The notes: generated by a model not told the origin, from the letters alone. A DNA stretch of 64,000 nt from Segatella copri DSM 18205 (GCF_025151535.1 NZ_CP102288.1:687501-751500), one strand, 5' to 3'; positions 50,297 to 59,301 are shown, numbered from the stretch's first letter. A program made the numbers and translations.

Positions 50297-50787
50297 TCTT
50301 GCTGTGGATGGCTGGCGATGAGTCGCTGGCTAGGTAAAATCCATGGCTTGGCCTATCATAATTAAGAAAGACGTTCTCTACGTTTTCTTCTGACCTATTG
50401 AAATCTGGTAAATTACAAAAGGTGTTCAGAGGGAGACAGCAGTGGGCGTCTACCCACTGTGTATATACACATGGCATAGGTGTGCCCCTTCGTCTGGAGG
50501 GGGTACGCTCTGTGCTATCATATATATACCCGCTTGGCGTAGGCTCTATTGCTTCTTATCCTTGACACCAGGGTTTTACCAGAACCTCAATAGGCAAGGA
50601 TTATGCGAGTGATAGATTCCCTACGCCTTCCTTTTTGATAGCTAATCAGTTATCCTATTCCTTATCTTACGATGAGGCTGGACTAGAATCAAAATAATCT
50701 TTTAAAATCAGATGGTTTCTGCTTTCGGGAATCGGTGGAGTAATAGGATGGCAAGGCTTTGCTATGCTCCCATCGGCAACGGAAGTT
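50297..50787 (+). ncRNA. Large folded leader RNA of the methyltransferase operon
   Basis: No ORF of note fits here, but the + strand has dense pairing. CAGTGGG 50440-50446 pairs with CCCACTG 50453-50459. GTATATA 50461-50467 pairs with 50522-50528, ATGGCATAG 50471-50479 with CTGTGCTAT 50510-50518, and GTGTGCCCC 50480-50488 with GGGGTACGC around 50500-50508, forming one long hairpin. Further on, CGTAGG (50538-50543) pairs with CCTACG (50619-50624), and CTATTG/CAATAG and ATCCTTG/CAAGGAT pair in crossing order, a pseudoknot. It could be a regulatory leader or an RNA component of the system. Confidence 0.45.
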
Positions 50788-53544
50788 ATGGCAAAGAAAC
50801 AGCAACTCAGCTATAAGGAAATCGAATCCCGATTAGAATCGTTTAAAACTAAAGTGGTGCCAGCCTCTGAGGTTGGCTATGAGATACTGAAGGCTTTTGG
50901 TAAAAGCGAAAAGGATGTGTCGAGATACAAGGAAGGAAAGGGTGTCTTGAAGACATTCGACGGCTTGCTTATCAAAGGCTTGTTCTGCTATCAGGCTGTA
51001 GATACTTTGCATCTTACCACCAGGTTGGAGGCATTGAAGACCGATGCTCAGGTAAAGAAGGCTGCACCAAAGATTATTGCGGTGAGCGATGGTGAAATCC
51101 TCCTTGCTTGTGATACTCGTGAGAATGATACTTACGAGCAGAAACTCGTCAAGATGCACAGCGACTTTGGCTTCTTCTATCCTTTGATGAATGTTGAGCG
51201 AGTACACACTACGGCAGAAAACCCTGCCGATGTGAAGGCTGCTGAGAAACTTGCCAAGCTGCATGATGAGATTCGTGCTTATAACGAATATAATAGTGAT
51301 GACGACTTGCACGACCTCAATATCTTCATTACCCGCCTGCTCTTCTGTTTCTTTGCCGAAGACACAGGTATCTTTGCCGAAAATCTCTTTACCAACTTTA
51401 TCAAGCAATTTACCAAGGAAGATGGTTCCGATCTCGGCGAGATGCTAGGTCAGGCATTCCAGGTGATGAATGTGCCAAACAAGGAGCGTTCGGAAGAACT
51501 TACCAAGGAAATCAATCAGTTTCCTTACGTGAATGGCGGTCTTTTTGCCTCTGACATTCCTATCCCAAAGATGGGTTATAAGGCTAGAAAGATTATCATC
51601 GAATGCGGCGACTTGGATTGGAAGGACATCAATCCGGATATTTTCGGTAGTATGATTCAGGCGGTGGTGAATCCTGATGTGCGTGCCAAGGAGGGTATGC
51701 ACTACACCAGTGTGCCTAATATCATGAAGGTAATCAATCCGCTCTTTATGGATGATTTGAGAGGGGAATATAAGAAACTGGAAGAGTTTTACGAACAGAA
51801 GAAGAACCTGCTTGATATGAGTGCCTTGTCTCAAAATCAGTTTATTGACGAGTGCAAACCAATCATTAATGGTTGCAATAAGTTGATGGTAAGAATGAGC
51901 AAGATGAAGTTCTTTGACCCAGCTTGTGGTAGTGGTAATTTCCTGATTATCACTTATAAGCAGTTGCGCTTGCTCGAAATGGATATTCTGCATCTCCGCA
52001 AGAAATGTACGCCTGAGCAGATGCTCGACTTTATTGATGGTTCGTGCATCCGTTTGGAGCAGTTCTTTGGAATAGAACTTCTCGACTTCCCTCACGAGGT
52101 AGCCATGCTTTCGCTCTGGCTTGCTGAGCATCAGATGAACAACAAGTTTCACGCCGATTTTGGTGTGAATGTTGCTGCCTTGCCTTTGCATAATATCAAC
52201 CAGATAAAATGTGGTAATGCCTGTAGAATGGATTGGGAGGTAGTATGCCCACATACCAAGGATGAAGAAGTGTTTGTATTTGGAAATCCGCCGTATTTGG
52301 GGAGTAAATTACAAACCAAGGAGCAGAAAGAAGATATAAGTTATGTCTTTGGTAAATTAAAGAATAGTAAGATACTGGATTATATCACAATTTGGTTCTA
52401 TTTGGGAGCAAAATATATTCATGAATCCAAAGCCAAGTACGCTTATGTGAGTACAAACTCAATATGCCAAGGAGAACAAGTATCTGTGCTTTGGCCTCAA
52501 ATTTTGAAAATGAATGAAGAAATAGCTTTTGCTTATACTTCTTTCAAATGGACCAATAATGCAAAATATAATGCCGGTGTTACTGTTGTGATTGTTGGGG
52601 TGTTCAATAAGAGTAATAATAAGAAACTATTGTTTACCTCCGACAAACAAATAGAATCTTCTGTGATAAATCCTTATTTATCTGTAGGAACAGAAACGAT
52701 AGTATATAAGGATGTTCATACACCTGATGGCTATCCGAAATTATGCTTTGGCTGCATGCCTTATGATAATGGTAACTTGTTGTTTAACAAAGTTGAATAT
52801 GAAGATTTTATAGCCAAATATTCATCATTCTCTAAGTATTTGCGAATGATGTATGGTTCTGAAGAATTTATAAATGGGAAGCCTAGATACTGTTTGTGGA
52901 TAGACGAACAGGATGCTGATGAGGCATTGAAAAATGAAGAAATTGCAAGGCGTGTAGAAAGAACTAAAGAACTTCGGTTGGATAGTACTGATGCTGCTTG
53001 TTTGAAATTGGCAGAAAAACCTTATCAGTTTAGAGAGCATCCGATATTAGATAGAGACAAGATTATCATTCCTCGTGTATCGTCTGAAAGGCGAAAGTAC
53101 ATTCCTATGGGATTTTTGGACAAAGGAACTGTTATTTCAGATTCAGCTTTCGCTATCTATGACGCATCACTATGGCTCTTTGGCTTTCTTACCAGCGAGA
53201 TGCACATGGTGTGGGTTAGAACAGTAGGAGGCAGATTAAAGACTGATTACAGATATTCCGCAGGTCTCTGTTACAACACTTTCCCCTTCCCATCCATCTC
53301 CGACACCAAGAAGTCTGAGATAGAAGAGGCGGCAACGAATGTGCTTCTGGCTCGTGAAAACTATCCAGAGAAGACGCTTGCAGATCTTTACGACCCGGAA
53401 AAGATGCCGGAGGATTTGCGTACTGCACATGAGGAACTGGATGCCATCGTAGAAAGCTGCTATCCTGGCGCTCCGTTCCCAAATGATGAGGCTCGATTGG
53501 AATGCCTCTTCAAACTCTATGAGAAAATGACAGCTAACAAGTAA
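50788..53544 (+). CDS. MmeI-like class I DNA adenine methyltransferase
   Basis: Starting at 50788 (MAKKQQLSYKEIESRLESFK) gives 918 residues. The layout matches MmeI-like proteins: N-terminal domain (about 1-150), helical spacer, methyltransferase core with motif I FFDPACGSGNFLII and motif IV FGNPPYLGS (N6-adenine type), then target recognition region (EEFINGKPRYCLWID, later IIPRVSSERRKYIPM) and the C-terminal helix with PEKTLADLYDPEKMPEDL. I see no PD-(D/E)xK motif in the N-terminal part, so it may only methylate. A helicase and a GIY-YIG protein follow. Confidence 0.85.
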   Translation: MAKKQQLSYKEIESRLESFKTKVVPASEVGYEILKAFGKSEKDVSRYKEGKGVLKTFDGLLIKGLFCYQAVDTLHLTTRLEALKTDAQVKKAAPKIIAVSDGEILLACDTRENDTYEQKLVKMHSDFGFFYPLMNVERVHTTAENPADVKAAEKLAKLHDEIRAYNEYNSDDDLHDLNIFITRLLFCFFAEDTGIFAENLFTNFIKQFTKEDGSDLGEMLGQAFQVMNVPNKERSEELTKEINQFPYVNGGLFASDIPIPKMGYKARKIIIECGDLDWKDINPDIFGSMIQAVVNPDVRAKEGMHYTSVPNIMKVINPLFMDDLRGEYKKLEEFYEQKKNLLDMSALSQNQFIDECKPIINGCNKLMVRMSKMKFFDPACGSGNFLIITYKQLRLLEMDILHLRKKCTPEQMLDFIDGSCIRLEQFFGIELLDFPHEVAMLSLWLAEHQMNNKFHADFGVNVAALPLHNINQIKCGNACRMDWEVVCPHTKDEEVFVFGNPPYLGSKLQTKEQKEDISYVFGKLKNSKILDYITIWFYLGAKYIHESKAKYAYVSTNSICQGEQVSVLWPQILKMNEEIAFAYTSFKWTNNAKYNAGVTVVIVGVFNKSNNKKLLFTSDKQIESSVINPYLSVGTETIVYKDVHTPDGYPKLCFGCMPYDNGNLLFNKVEYEDFIAKYSSFSKYLRMMYGSEEFINGKPRYCLWIDEQDADEALKNEEIARRVERTKELRLDSTDAACLKLAEKPYQFREHPILDRDKIIIPRVSSERRKYIPMGFLDKGTVISDSAFAIYDASLWLFGFLTSEMHMVWVRTVGGRLKTDYRYSAGLCYNTFPFPSISDTKKSEIEEAATNVLLARENYPEKTLADLYDPEKMPEDLRTAHEELDAIVESCYPGAPFPNDEARLECLFKLYEKMTANK

Positions 53545-53559
53545 TAATTTGAATGGCTT

Positions 53560-55608
53560 ATGAACAAGATAAATGATAATATCGTTGATATTTCGTATCA
53601 GCAAACGGGTAAATCGAGTAATACGAATGAACTCGGTATGAGAGAGATGCAAGCCAAGGCTTACGAAGTCCGCAACCATCGCTTTCTGCTTATCAAGGCG
53701 CCACCTGCATCTGGCAAGAGTCGCGCCTTGATGTTCATCGCCCTGGATAAGCTGAAGAATCAGGGCATCAAGAAGGTTGTAGTGGCTGTACCGGAAAAGA
53801 GTATCGGCCGCTCCTTCCAAAACACCGACCTGATGAAGTATGGCTTCTTCGCCGATTGGAGGGTGGCGCAACAGTATAATCTTTGCGATAATAATCTTTG
53901 CGATACTACCGACGAGAAAGTTAAGGCGGTACGCTTTAAAAATTTCTTCCATCAAGATAAAAACAATATCCTGGTTTGCGCCCATGCTACCCTCAGAAAC
54001 GGCATGAAGGAAATAAGTGACGAGGAGTTTAATGATTGCCTCTTGGCGATAGATGAGTTCCATCATACTAGTGCTGATGTGAACAGCGGATTGGGCGATA
54101 TTGTGCGCCGGGTGATGAATAATTCCACCGGTCATATTGTTGCCATGACGGGCAGTTACTTCCGTGGCGATGGCGTTCCGGTGTTGAGGGCAGAGGATGA
54201 GGCCCGTTTCTTCCCGGTAACCTACAACTATTATCAGCAACTCAACGGTTATCGCTATCTCAAGAACCTTGTCCTGGGCTATCACTTCTATCACGGCAGT
54301 TATCTCGACCATATCGCCGAGGTGCTGGATACTACCAAGAAGACCATCATCCATATTCCGAGTGTCAACTCCCGAGCATCCAGCGGTTTGGGTAAATACA
54401 CGGAGGTGGATGAAATCATCAAGATTATCGGTAAGGTAGAGGAACGGGATTACAACAATGGCGGCATCTATCACATCAGAACCAAGGACGGCAGACTACT
54501 GAAGGTTGCCGATCTGGTGGAAGACCACGCCGAGACCCGCAATCTGGTGCAGGGATATTTGCAGCGGATAAAGAAGCGTGATGATGTAGATATTATCATC
54601 GCTCTGGGTACTGCCAAGGAAGGTTTCGACTGGCAATGGTGTGAGGAATGTCTGACCATCGGTGTGCGTGGCTCGCTGACCGAAGTGGTGCAGATTATCG
54701 GAAGATGCACCCGTGATTGCGAAGGCAAGGAAACCGCCAAGTTTGTGAACATGATAGGAATGCCTGATGCCAATCAGCCCGATGTGAAGGTGGCGGTGAA
54801 CGACTTTCTGAAAGCCATTACCGCATCGCTTCTGATGGAGCAGGTGATGGCGCCTAGTTGGCATTTCAAGACGGTGAAGGATGTGGATAGTGATGAGGGT
54901 AGTCCGTTGGATGCCCGTACCCTGGTGATAGAGGGCTTGAAACCTTTGTCGAGCGAGAAGACGAAGATGATTGTAGAGGAGCAGTTGGATGATTTGAAGG
55001 CTTCTATCTTGCAAGACGAACTGGTGGTGAAAGCCATCAGCGGAAGTACTACGGCTGAAACCATCACCAAAACGCTCATTCCGAAAGTGATTCGTGAAAA
55101 GTATCCGGATTTGAGCGAGGACGAAGTGGAAGAAGTTCGTCAGCGCCTGCTGCTTGATACCCTTGTCAAGGGTGGTGAAGTGGTGGATGATAAGGGAAAT
55201 CCTATCGATTTCGATGCTTCGGCAAACGATGAGGAGAAGGAGTCGGAAGGCAATCGCCTCATCAAACTGGCAAACCGAATGATTAACATCGACCAGTTGA
55301 GCATCAATCTGATTGATTCCATCAATCCTTTCCAGCGTGCTTACGAAGTGTTGTCGAAGAATGTGGATAAACAGACCCTGAAGATTATCCAGGACACGAT
55401 GGCTGAACAGAAATTCGATATGACCATCGAACAGGCGATGATGCTGTTCAAGGGGCCCTATAAGCGATGGGTGGCAGAGCATGACGGTCTGCGCCCAGAC
55501 ATCAATGACCCTGATCCGAAGGTAAGGGAACTGGCTGCTGCATTCCAGAAACTCAAGAACCTGAAGATTCGAAAGATGATGGGATTGGAGTATGAGCCGG
55601 AAAAGTAA
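53560..55608 (+). CDS. DEAD/DEAH-type SF2 helicase of a restriction-like system
   Basis: The 682-residue protein starts 15 bp after the methyltransferase. SF2 motifs are LIKAPPASGKSRALMF (Walker A), LLAIDEFHHTS (motif II), VAMTGSYFRGD (motif III) and VVQIIGRCTRD (motif VI). A long C-terminal part (about 430-682) has no recognised domain. It probably translocates on DNA and couples recognition to the nuclease encoded next. Confidence 0.85.
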   Translation: MNKINDNIVDISYQQTGKSSNTNELGMREMQAKAYEVRNHRFLLIKAPPASGKSRALMFIALDKLKNQGIKKVVVAVPEKSIGRSFQNTDLMKYGFFADWRVAQQYNLCDNNLCDTTDEKVKAVRFKNFFHQDKNNILVCAHATLRNGMKEISDEEFNDCLLAIDEFHHTSADVNSGLGDIVRRVMNNSTGHIVAMTGSYFRGDGVPVLRAEDEARFFPVTYNYYQQLNGYRYLKNLVLGYHFYHGSYLDHIAEVLDTTKKTIIHIPSVNSRASSGLGKYTEVDEIIKIIGKVEERDYNNGGIYHIRTKDGRLLKVADLVEDHAETRNLVQGYLQRIKKRDDVDIIIALGTAKEGFDWQWCEECLTIGVRGSLTEVVQIIGRCTRDCEGKETAKFVNMIGMPDANQPDVKVAVNDFLKAITASLLMEQVMAPSWHFKTVKDVDSDEGSPLDARTLVIEGLKPLSSEKTKMIVEEQLDDLKASILQDELVVKAISGSTTAETITKTLIPKVIREKYPDLSEDEVEEVRQRLLLDTLVKGGEVVDDKGNPIDFDASANDEEKESEGNRLIKLANRMINIDQLSINLIDSINPFQRAYEVLSKNVDKQTLKIIQDTMAEQKFDMTIEQAMMLFKGPYKRWVAEHDGLRPDINDPDPKVRELAAAFQKLKNLKIRKMMGLEYEPEK

Positions 55609-55626
55609 CATTTAACATTAACATAA

Positions 55627-55887
55627 ATGGATTGGCCAGAAGAATTATTAGAGATATTTGATGACCCCTTGTTGGCGGATGTACGTCCGAAACCGAAGGC
55701 ACCGACGCCCGATGACAGGCTGGCACAGAAATTGCTTGAAATCAACAAGTGGGTGGCAGAGCATGGTAGCGAACCTACAGCTGACGGTGGCTTGAAAGAA
55801 AAGTTGCTTGCTGCATCGCTCAAGGCTCTGCGAACCAAGGCAACAGATAGCCTCAGACAGTATGATGAGTATCATCTGTTGGGATAG
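55627..55887 (+). CDS. Small protein sharing the N-terminal motif of the GIY-YIG gene
   Basis: The 86-residue product (MDWPEELLEIFDDPLLADVR, then PTPDDRLAQKLLEINKWVAEHGSEP read in parts) has the same N-terminal pattern as the next protein: EL-x-(E/D)-IF-x-DPL-x-x-V. Its helical part resembles the N-terminal region of longer GIY-YIG/T5orf172 proteins in other bacteria, so here that region appears to be a separate gene. It lies 18 bp after the helicase. Confidence 0.7.
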   Translation: MDWPEELLEIFDDPLLADVRPKPKAPTPDDRLAQKLLEINKWVAEHGSEPTADGGLKEKLLAASLKALRTKATDSLRQYDEYHLLG

Positions 55888-55920
55888 GCTATAGTTTTTC
55901 ACCTTATTATATATAGTGAT

Positions 55921-57153
55921 ATGGATATTGATAAAGAATTAGAAGATATATTCAGCGATCCCTTGATGGATGTTTCCTATCAGGAGGCAAAACTCTTCGA
56001 TGTGCCTGCCGACATGAAAGGCGTAATGGCTCAGAAGAAGGATGCGCCCGACCATGTGGCGCAAAGAAAACTGTGTGAGAATTTCGCACAGTTTAAGCCG
56101 CTCTTCGAACAGGTGCATCAGGATTTGAAGACCGGTAAGCGACAGTTGCAGAGAATCTCGAAGACGACGAGCTTATTGGCTGGACGCTATTATCTTGTAG
56201 ATGGTCAGATGGTTTTGTTATATGAGATTATTGAGAAGAAAAAGGGTACTAATGGTTTGCCCGATGGCAGAACCCGTTGTATCTATGAAAATGGTACGGA
56301 GTCGGATATCTATCTCCAGACACTTCGCAAGAGTGTGGTGGCAAGTGGTTATGCCATCACCGAAACTCTGGAGGAGACGGATGCTCATTTCTTCAATCCT
56401 GAGGATGTGAAGCAGGAAGACCAGGTGACGGGTTATATCTACGTGCTTCGTTCGAAATCAGAGAATCCGGAAATTCGTAACATCAAGAATCTCTATAAAA
56501 TAGGTTTCTCTACGAATCGGGTGGAGGAGCGTGTGGCAAATGCCGAGCATGAGCCTACTTATCTGATGGCACCTGTAGAGATAGTAAGCACTTACAAGAT
56601 AGTGAACATGCACTCTCAGAAGTTTGAGGACCTGGTGCATCAGGTGTTGCAGACGGTGAACTTCCGTTTTAAGGTGGCTGATGATAAGGGAGAGATGCAT
56701 GAGGCTACGGAATGGTATCAGGTTCCGCTGGAAATCATCGACAGTATCATTCAGAAAATCATGAATGGCACTATCATCTACTTTGCCTACAATAAGGAAC
56801 AGCAATGTCTGGAGCAGCGGATAGAGAAAAAGCCATCGCAGTTAAATCTGTCGGGCTTGAAGGTTTTGACGCTGATTATCGAGAAACAGTATTTCGAGGA
56901 GATTGTATCTGGTGTGAAGACCGAGGAGTACCGTTCGCTGAAGCAGACCACGCTTAACAAATATACTTATATTGATGAGGCTGATGGCAAGCGTTATCTC
57001 CGTCGTTTCGATGCGATAAGGTTTTATGTGGGTTATCATTCGGATAGGGATAGTGCCGTGGTTCAGGTATTGGACACCACCTATGAGGATGGCTTGGTAA
57101 CTTATCATCTCGGAAAGGTATTGGAGGTGATAAGGGGAAAGGAAAATAAATAA
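55921..57153 (+). CDS. GIY-YIG (T5orf172) nuclease with C-terminal ASCH domain
   Basis: The 410-residue protein has the short N-terminal motif ELEDIFSDPLMDV, an all-alpha linker (about 40-120), a GIY-YIG domain of the T5orf172/MUG113 type (GYIYVLRSKSENPEIR, then NLYKIGFSTNRVEERVANAE; about 165-260) and an ASCH/PUA-like domain at the end (LNLSGLKVLTLIIEKQYFEE, later YHLGKVLEVI; about 300-405). The nuclease and RNA/base-binding domains suggest the effector of the operon. A terminator follows at 57172-57200. Confidence 0.8.
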   Translation: MDIDKELEDIFSDPLMDVSYQEAKLFDVPADMKGVMAQKKDAPDHVAQRKLCENFAQFKPLFEQVHQDLKTGKRQLQRISKTTSLLAGRYYLVDGQMVLLYEIIEKKKGTNGLPDGRTRCIYENGTESDIYLQTLRKSVVASGYAITETLEETDAHFFNPEDVKQEDQVTGYIYVLRSKSENPEIRNIKNLYKIGFSTNRVEERVANAEHEPTYLMAPVEIVSTYKIVNMHSQKFEDLVHQVLQTVNFRFKVADDKGEMHEATEWYQVPLEIIDSIIQKIMNGTIIYFAYNKEQQCLEQRIEKKPSQLNLSGLKVLTLIIEKQYFEEIVSGVKTEEYRSLKQTTLNKYTYIDEADGKRYLRRFDAIRFYVGYHSDRDSAVVQVLDTTYEDGLVTYHLGKVLEVIRGKENK

Positions 57154-57171
57154 AATAGTTGAAAACCAATA

Positions 57172-57200
57172 GTTTAAGGTCACAAATTGTGACCTTAAAC
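57172..57200 (+). terminator. Near-perfect palindromic terminator of the restriction-like operon
   Basis: GTTTAAGGTCACAA (57172-57185) is followed, after one base, by its complement (57187-57200). The almost loop-free 29-bp palindrome would form a hairpin with a minimal loop; a weak T-rich stretch follows. Confidence 0.6.
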
Positions 57201-57236
57201 GCTATTTCTATGTGTTCTAATATAGAGTGTTATACG

Positions 57237-57335
57237 AAGCTTTTGCCCTTACAGGGCGCATTGCTGACTGCGAGTGTACCCAGGGCGATGCCCTGGGCTA
57301 GGAGCTTTTGGGCTTTCAGCCCGTTCTTGAACCAC
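57237..57335 (-). repeat. Three-hairpin intergenic repeat, copy C
   Basis: In reverse orientation this carries GGGCTGAAAGCCC, AGCTCCTAGCCCAGGGC and GCCCTGTAAGGGC, closely matching copy B. It lies between the terminator of the restriction-like operon and the toxin-antitoxin genes. Confidence 0.8.
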
Positions 57336-57411
57336 CTGCAATGTCCTATATGTTAGACCTTTCGAGTATTGTGCGCATAGCACGATAGCGAGAATAATTT
57401 TGGTATTGCTT

Positions 57412-57576
57412 TTATTGGATAAGCCATAATCCTTCTGCCTTTAATTCTTCTATAAATTCTTCAAAATCTGTAGTCTTGCCTGTCCTTTCGTATTCCCCTT
57501 CAATGGCTTCAATCCTAGCCACGGCTTCTTCTTCATTAGCCGGATGCCAGCCAATTGGATATCTTTTCTCCTTCAT
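57412..57576 (-). CDS. Second antitoxin-like gene, short paralogue
   Basis: The 54-residue ORF starts MKEKRYPIGWHPANEEEAVA and matches the C-terminal half of the antitoxin at 57906 (IPIGWHPANEEEAVARIEAI), with ~50 bp of near-identical DNA (57511-57560 against 58006-58055). It lies 12 bp after the toxin gene, on the same strand. It may be a duplicated, shortened antitoxin or a fusion of the MKEKRY start and the repeat. Confidence 0.7.
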   Translation of the reverse strand: MKEKRYPIGWHPANEEEAVARIEAIEGEYERTGKTTDFEEFIEELKAEGLWLIQ

Positions 57577-57588
57577 AAGCTTTTTCCT

Positions 57589-57918
57589 TTATAGTTTTCT
57601 TTTGAATTGTCTAATCAGATATCTAGGACTTCTTCTCATATCCCATAAATCTACGAAAATGACGAGGTCGTTGGCTTCGTCGTAGCGATAGATAATCTTC
57701 CAATTCTCCTTGATAATTGCACTATGGTAAGGACGGTGGAATCGCTTAAGCATAGGCTCTCTGGGTGAAGAAAGAGGATGTTTGCTAAGTCTGTTTATTA
57801 TTGCTTGCAAGCTTTCGTCAAATCTTTGAACGCAAAGTCGACCAAAGTTTTGATAACTATAGTCGGTTGTTTCTTTATAAATTTGAAGAAAGCTATTGCG
57901 TAGTGTTACTTTAGCCAT
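57589..57918 (-). CDS. ParE/RelE-superfamily toxin
   Basis: The 109-residue product reads MAKVTLRNSFLQIYKETTDY, with HPLSSPREPMLKRFHRPYHS and ENWKIIYRYDEANDLVIFVD, ending in LWDMRRSPRYLIRQF. This is the ParE/RelE fold pattern. It overlaps the antitoxin by 13 bp. The target (gyrase or ribosome) cannot be told from sequence. Confidence 0.8.
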   Translation of the reverse strand: MAKVTLRNSFLQIYKETTDYSYQNFGRLCVQRFDESLQAIINRLSKHPLSSPREPMLKRFHRPYHSAIIKENWKIIYRYDEANDLVIFVDLWDMRRSPRYLIRQFKRKL

Positions 57919-58193
57919 GTTCGTTCTTCGTTTAGTTTATTGAAAAACTCTTCTACACTATAGCTAATGCCTGTCCTTTCATACTCCGCCTCAATAGCTT
58001 CAATCCTAGCCACGGCTTCTTCTTCATTAGCCGGATGCCAGCCAATAGGAATCTTATTCCAGTCAATAACTTCTTCTGCACATTCATCCTCGGGAAGTGC
58101 TATGGCGGCATTTCCGTGATAGGCTGGTGCAGGCTCTGCTGCGAAAGCTGCATCTTTCTGCTCTTCTGGCAATGTATATCTTTTCTCTTTCAT
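57906..58193 (-). CDS. Antitoxin-like protein partnered with the ParE-type toxin
   Basis: I start at 58193 (MKEKRYTLPEEQKDAAFAAE, 95 residues), since the -7 box TATTTTTGC (near 58213-58221) excludes the longer frame. The C terminus has IPIGWHPANEEEAVARIEAI and SVEEFFNKL, as in phd/CopG-like helical toxin-wrapping tails. No DNA-binding domain is evident, so autoregulation may use an unfamiliar fold. Confidence 0.7.
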   Translation of the reverse strand: MKEKRYTLPEEQKDAAFAAEPAPAYHGNAAIALPEDECAEEVIDWNKIPIGWHPANEEEAVARIEAIEAEYERTGISYSVEEFFNKLNEERTWLK

Positions 58194-58329
58194 AAGCTTG
58201 CGTATTTTATCTGCTGCAAAAATACGATTATTATCTGAATCATGCAAGAAAAATGGGAGAAATGTTTTATAAAGTATCTTATAATCAAGGTTTTTGTTCT
58301 TTGTAGGGCTTTGGGGTGGTTCTGAAAAA

Positions 58330-58370
58330 AAGTCACAATACCTAGCTGATAGAGCTGGGTATTGTGACTT
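58330..58370 (-). terminator. Strong terminator of the moeB-like gene
   Basis: An 18-bp stem (AAGTCACAATACCTAGCT 58330-58347 with 58353-58370, one G-U) is followed on the minus strand by T7. Confidence 0.85.
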
Positions 58371-58413
58371 TGCTTTTTGCTATATGTGTTTATTCGAAAA
58401 TAATCACTAAATC

Positions 58414-59223
58414 TTAGTGGTGTTTCAAATCACACGCTGCCTGCTCATAGTCGATGAGATGATCGATGGTAGGGTGGTCGCCGCAGATTTCGCAGGATGC
58501 ACGCTTCTTTACCTTGATGGTGCGGAAGTTCATCGTCTTGGCATCGAAGGTGAGCAATCGGTCGGTGAGCAGTTCGCCCACACCGAGGAAGTACTTCAAC
58601 GCCTCGGCAGCCTGGATGGTTCCGAGCATACCAGCGATGGCACCAAGGACTCCTGCCTGGCTAGAGGTAGGAACAGTGCCTGCTGGAGGTGGTTCCTTGA
58701 AGAAGCAACGGTAACATGCCGTGCCTGGCAAGTGGGTAAAGGTCTGTCCCTGGAATCTCAGGATGCCGCCATGCGAGAATGCCTTGCCCAGTCGCACACA
58801 GGCGTCATTGATGAGGAACTTCACCGGGAAGTTGTCGGTGCAATCAATGACGAAATCCCATGGCTTGATGATTTCCTCGGCATTGTCTGAGGCGAGGAAG
58901 GTATGGTAGGTTGTTACCTCCACATCAGGATTGATGGCAATCATCTTCTCCTTGGCGCTTTCCACCTTAGGGGTGTTCAAGTCCTTGGTCTGGTGGATGA
59001 CCTGTCGTTGCAGGTTGCTGAGGTCAACCACATCGGCATCCACGATACCGATATGTCCCACGCCAGCCGCAGCGAGGTAGAGGGCAACTGGGGAACCCAA
59101 GCCTCCGGCACCAATGATGAGCACCTTGGCATTGAGGAGCTTTTCCTGTCCCTCGAGGCCTACATCCTGAAGGAGGATGTGGCGGCTGTATCTTTCTATC
59201 TGTTCTTCTGTTAAATCTATCAT
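58414..59223 (-). CDS. moeB: MoeB/ThiF-type E1-like adenylyltransferase
   Basis: The 269-residue enzyme has the E1 nucleotide motif IIGAGGLGSPVALYLAAAGV, the Arg/Gln pair NLQRQVIHQ, DCTDNFPVKFLINDAC and two zinc-binding CxxC motifs (CYRC and CEIC). It activates the C terminus of a small sulfur-carrier protein (MoaD or ThiS), so its pathway (molybdopterin or thiamine) depends on a partner not in this window. No rhodanese domain is present. Confidence 0.85.
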   Translation of the reverse strand: MIDLTEEQIERYSRHILLQDVGLEGQEKLLNAKVLIIGAGGLGSPVALYLAAAGVGHIGIVDADVVDLSNLQRQVIHQTKDLNTPKVESAKEKMIAINPDVEVTTYHTFLASDNAEEIIKPWDFVIDCTDNFPVKFLINDACVRLGKAFSHGGILRFQGQTFTHLPGTACYRCFFKEPPPAGTVPTSSQAGVLGAIAGMLGTIQAAEALKYFLGVGELLTDRLLTFDAKTMNFRTIKVKKRASCEICGDHPTIDHLIDYEQAACDLKHH

Positions 59224-59301
59224 TTTATAGTACTTTATGTCTTTTTTCTTTAGTAAAAAATTACTTTGTATAGCAGTTTATGCTCATACAGCAGTATAGA
59301 A

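Noticed and set aside
50297..50787. Retron, tmRNA, RNase P or SRP RNA
   Set aside because: There is no reverse transcriptase, and I could not find the conserved core sequences of tmRNA, RNase P or SRP RNA.
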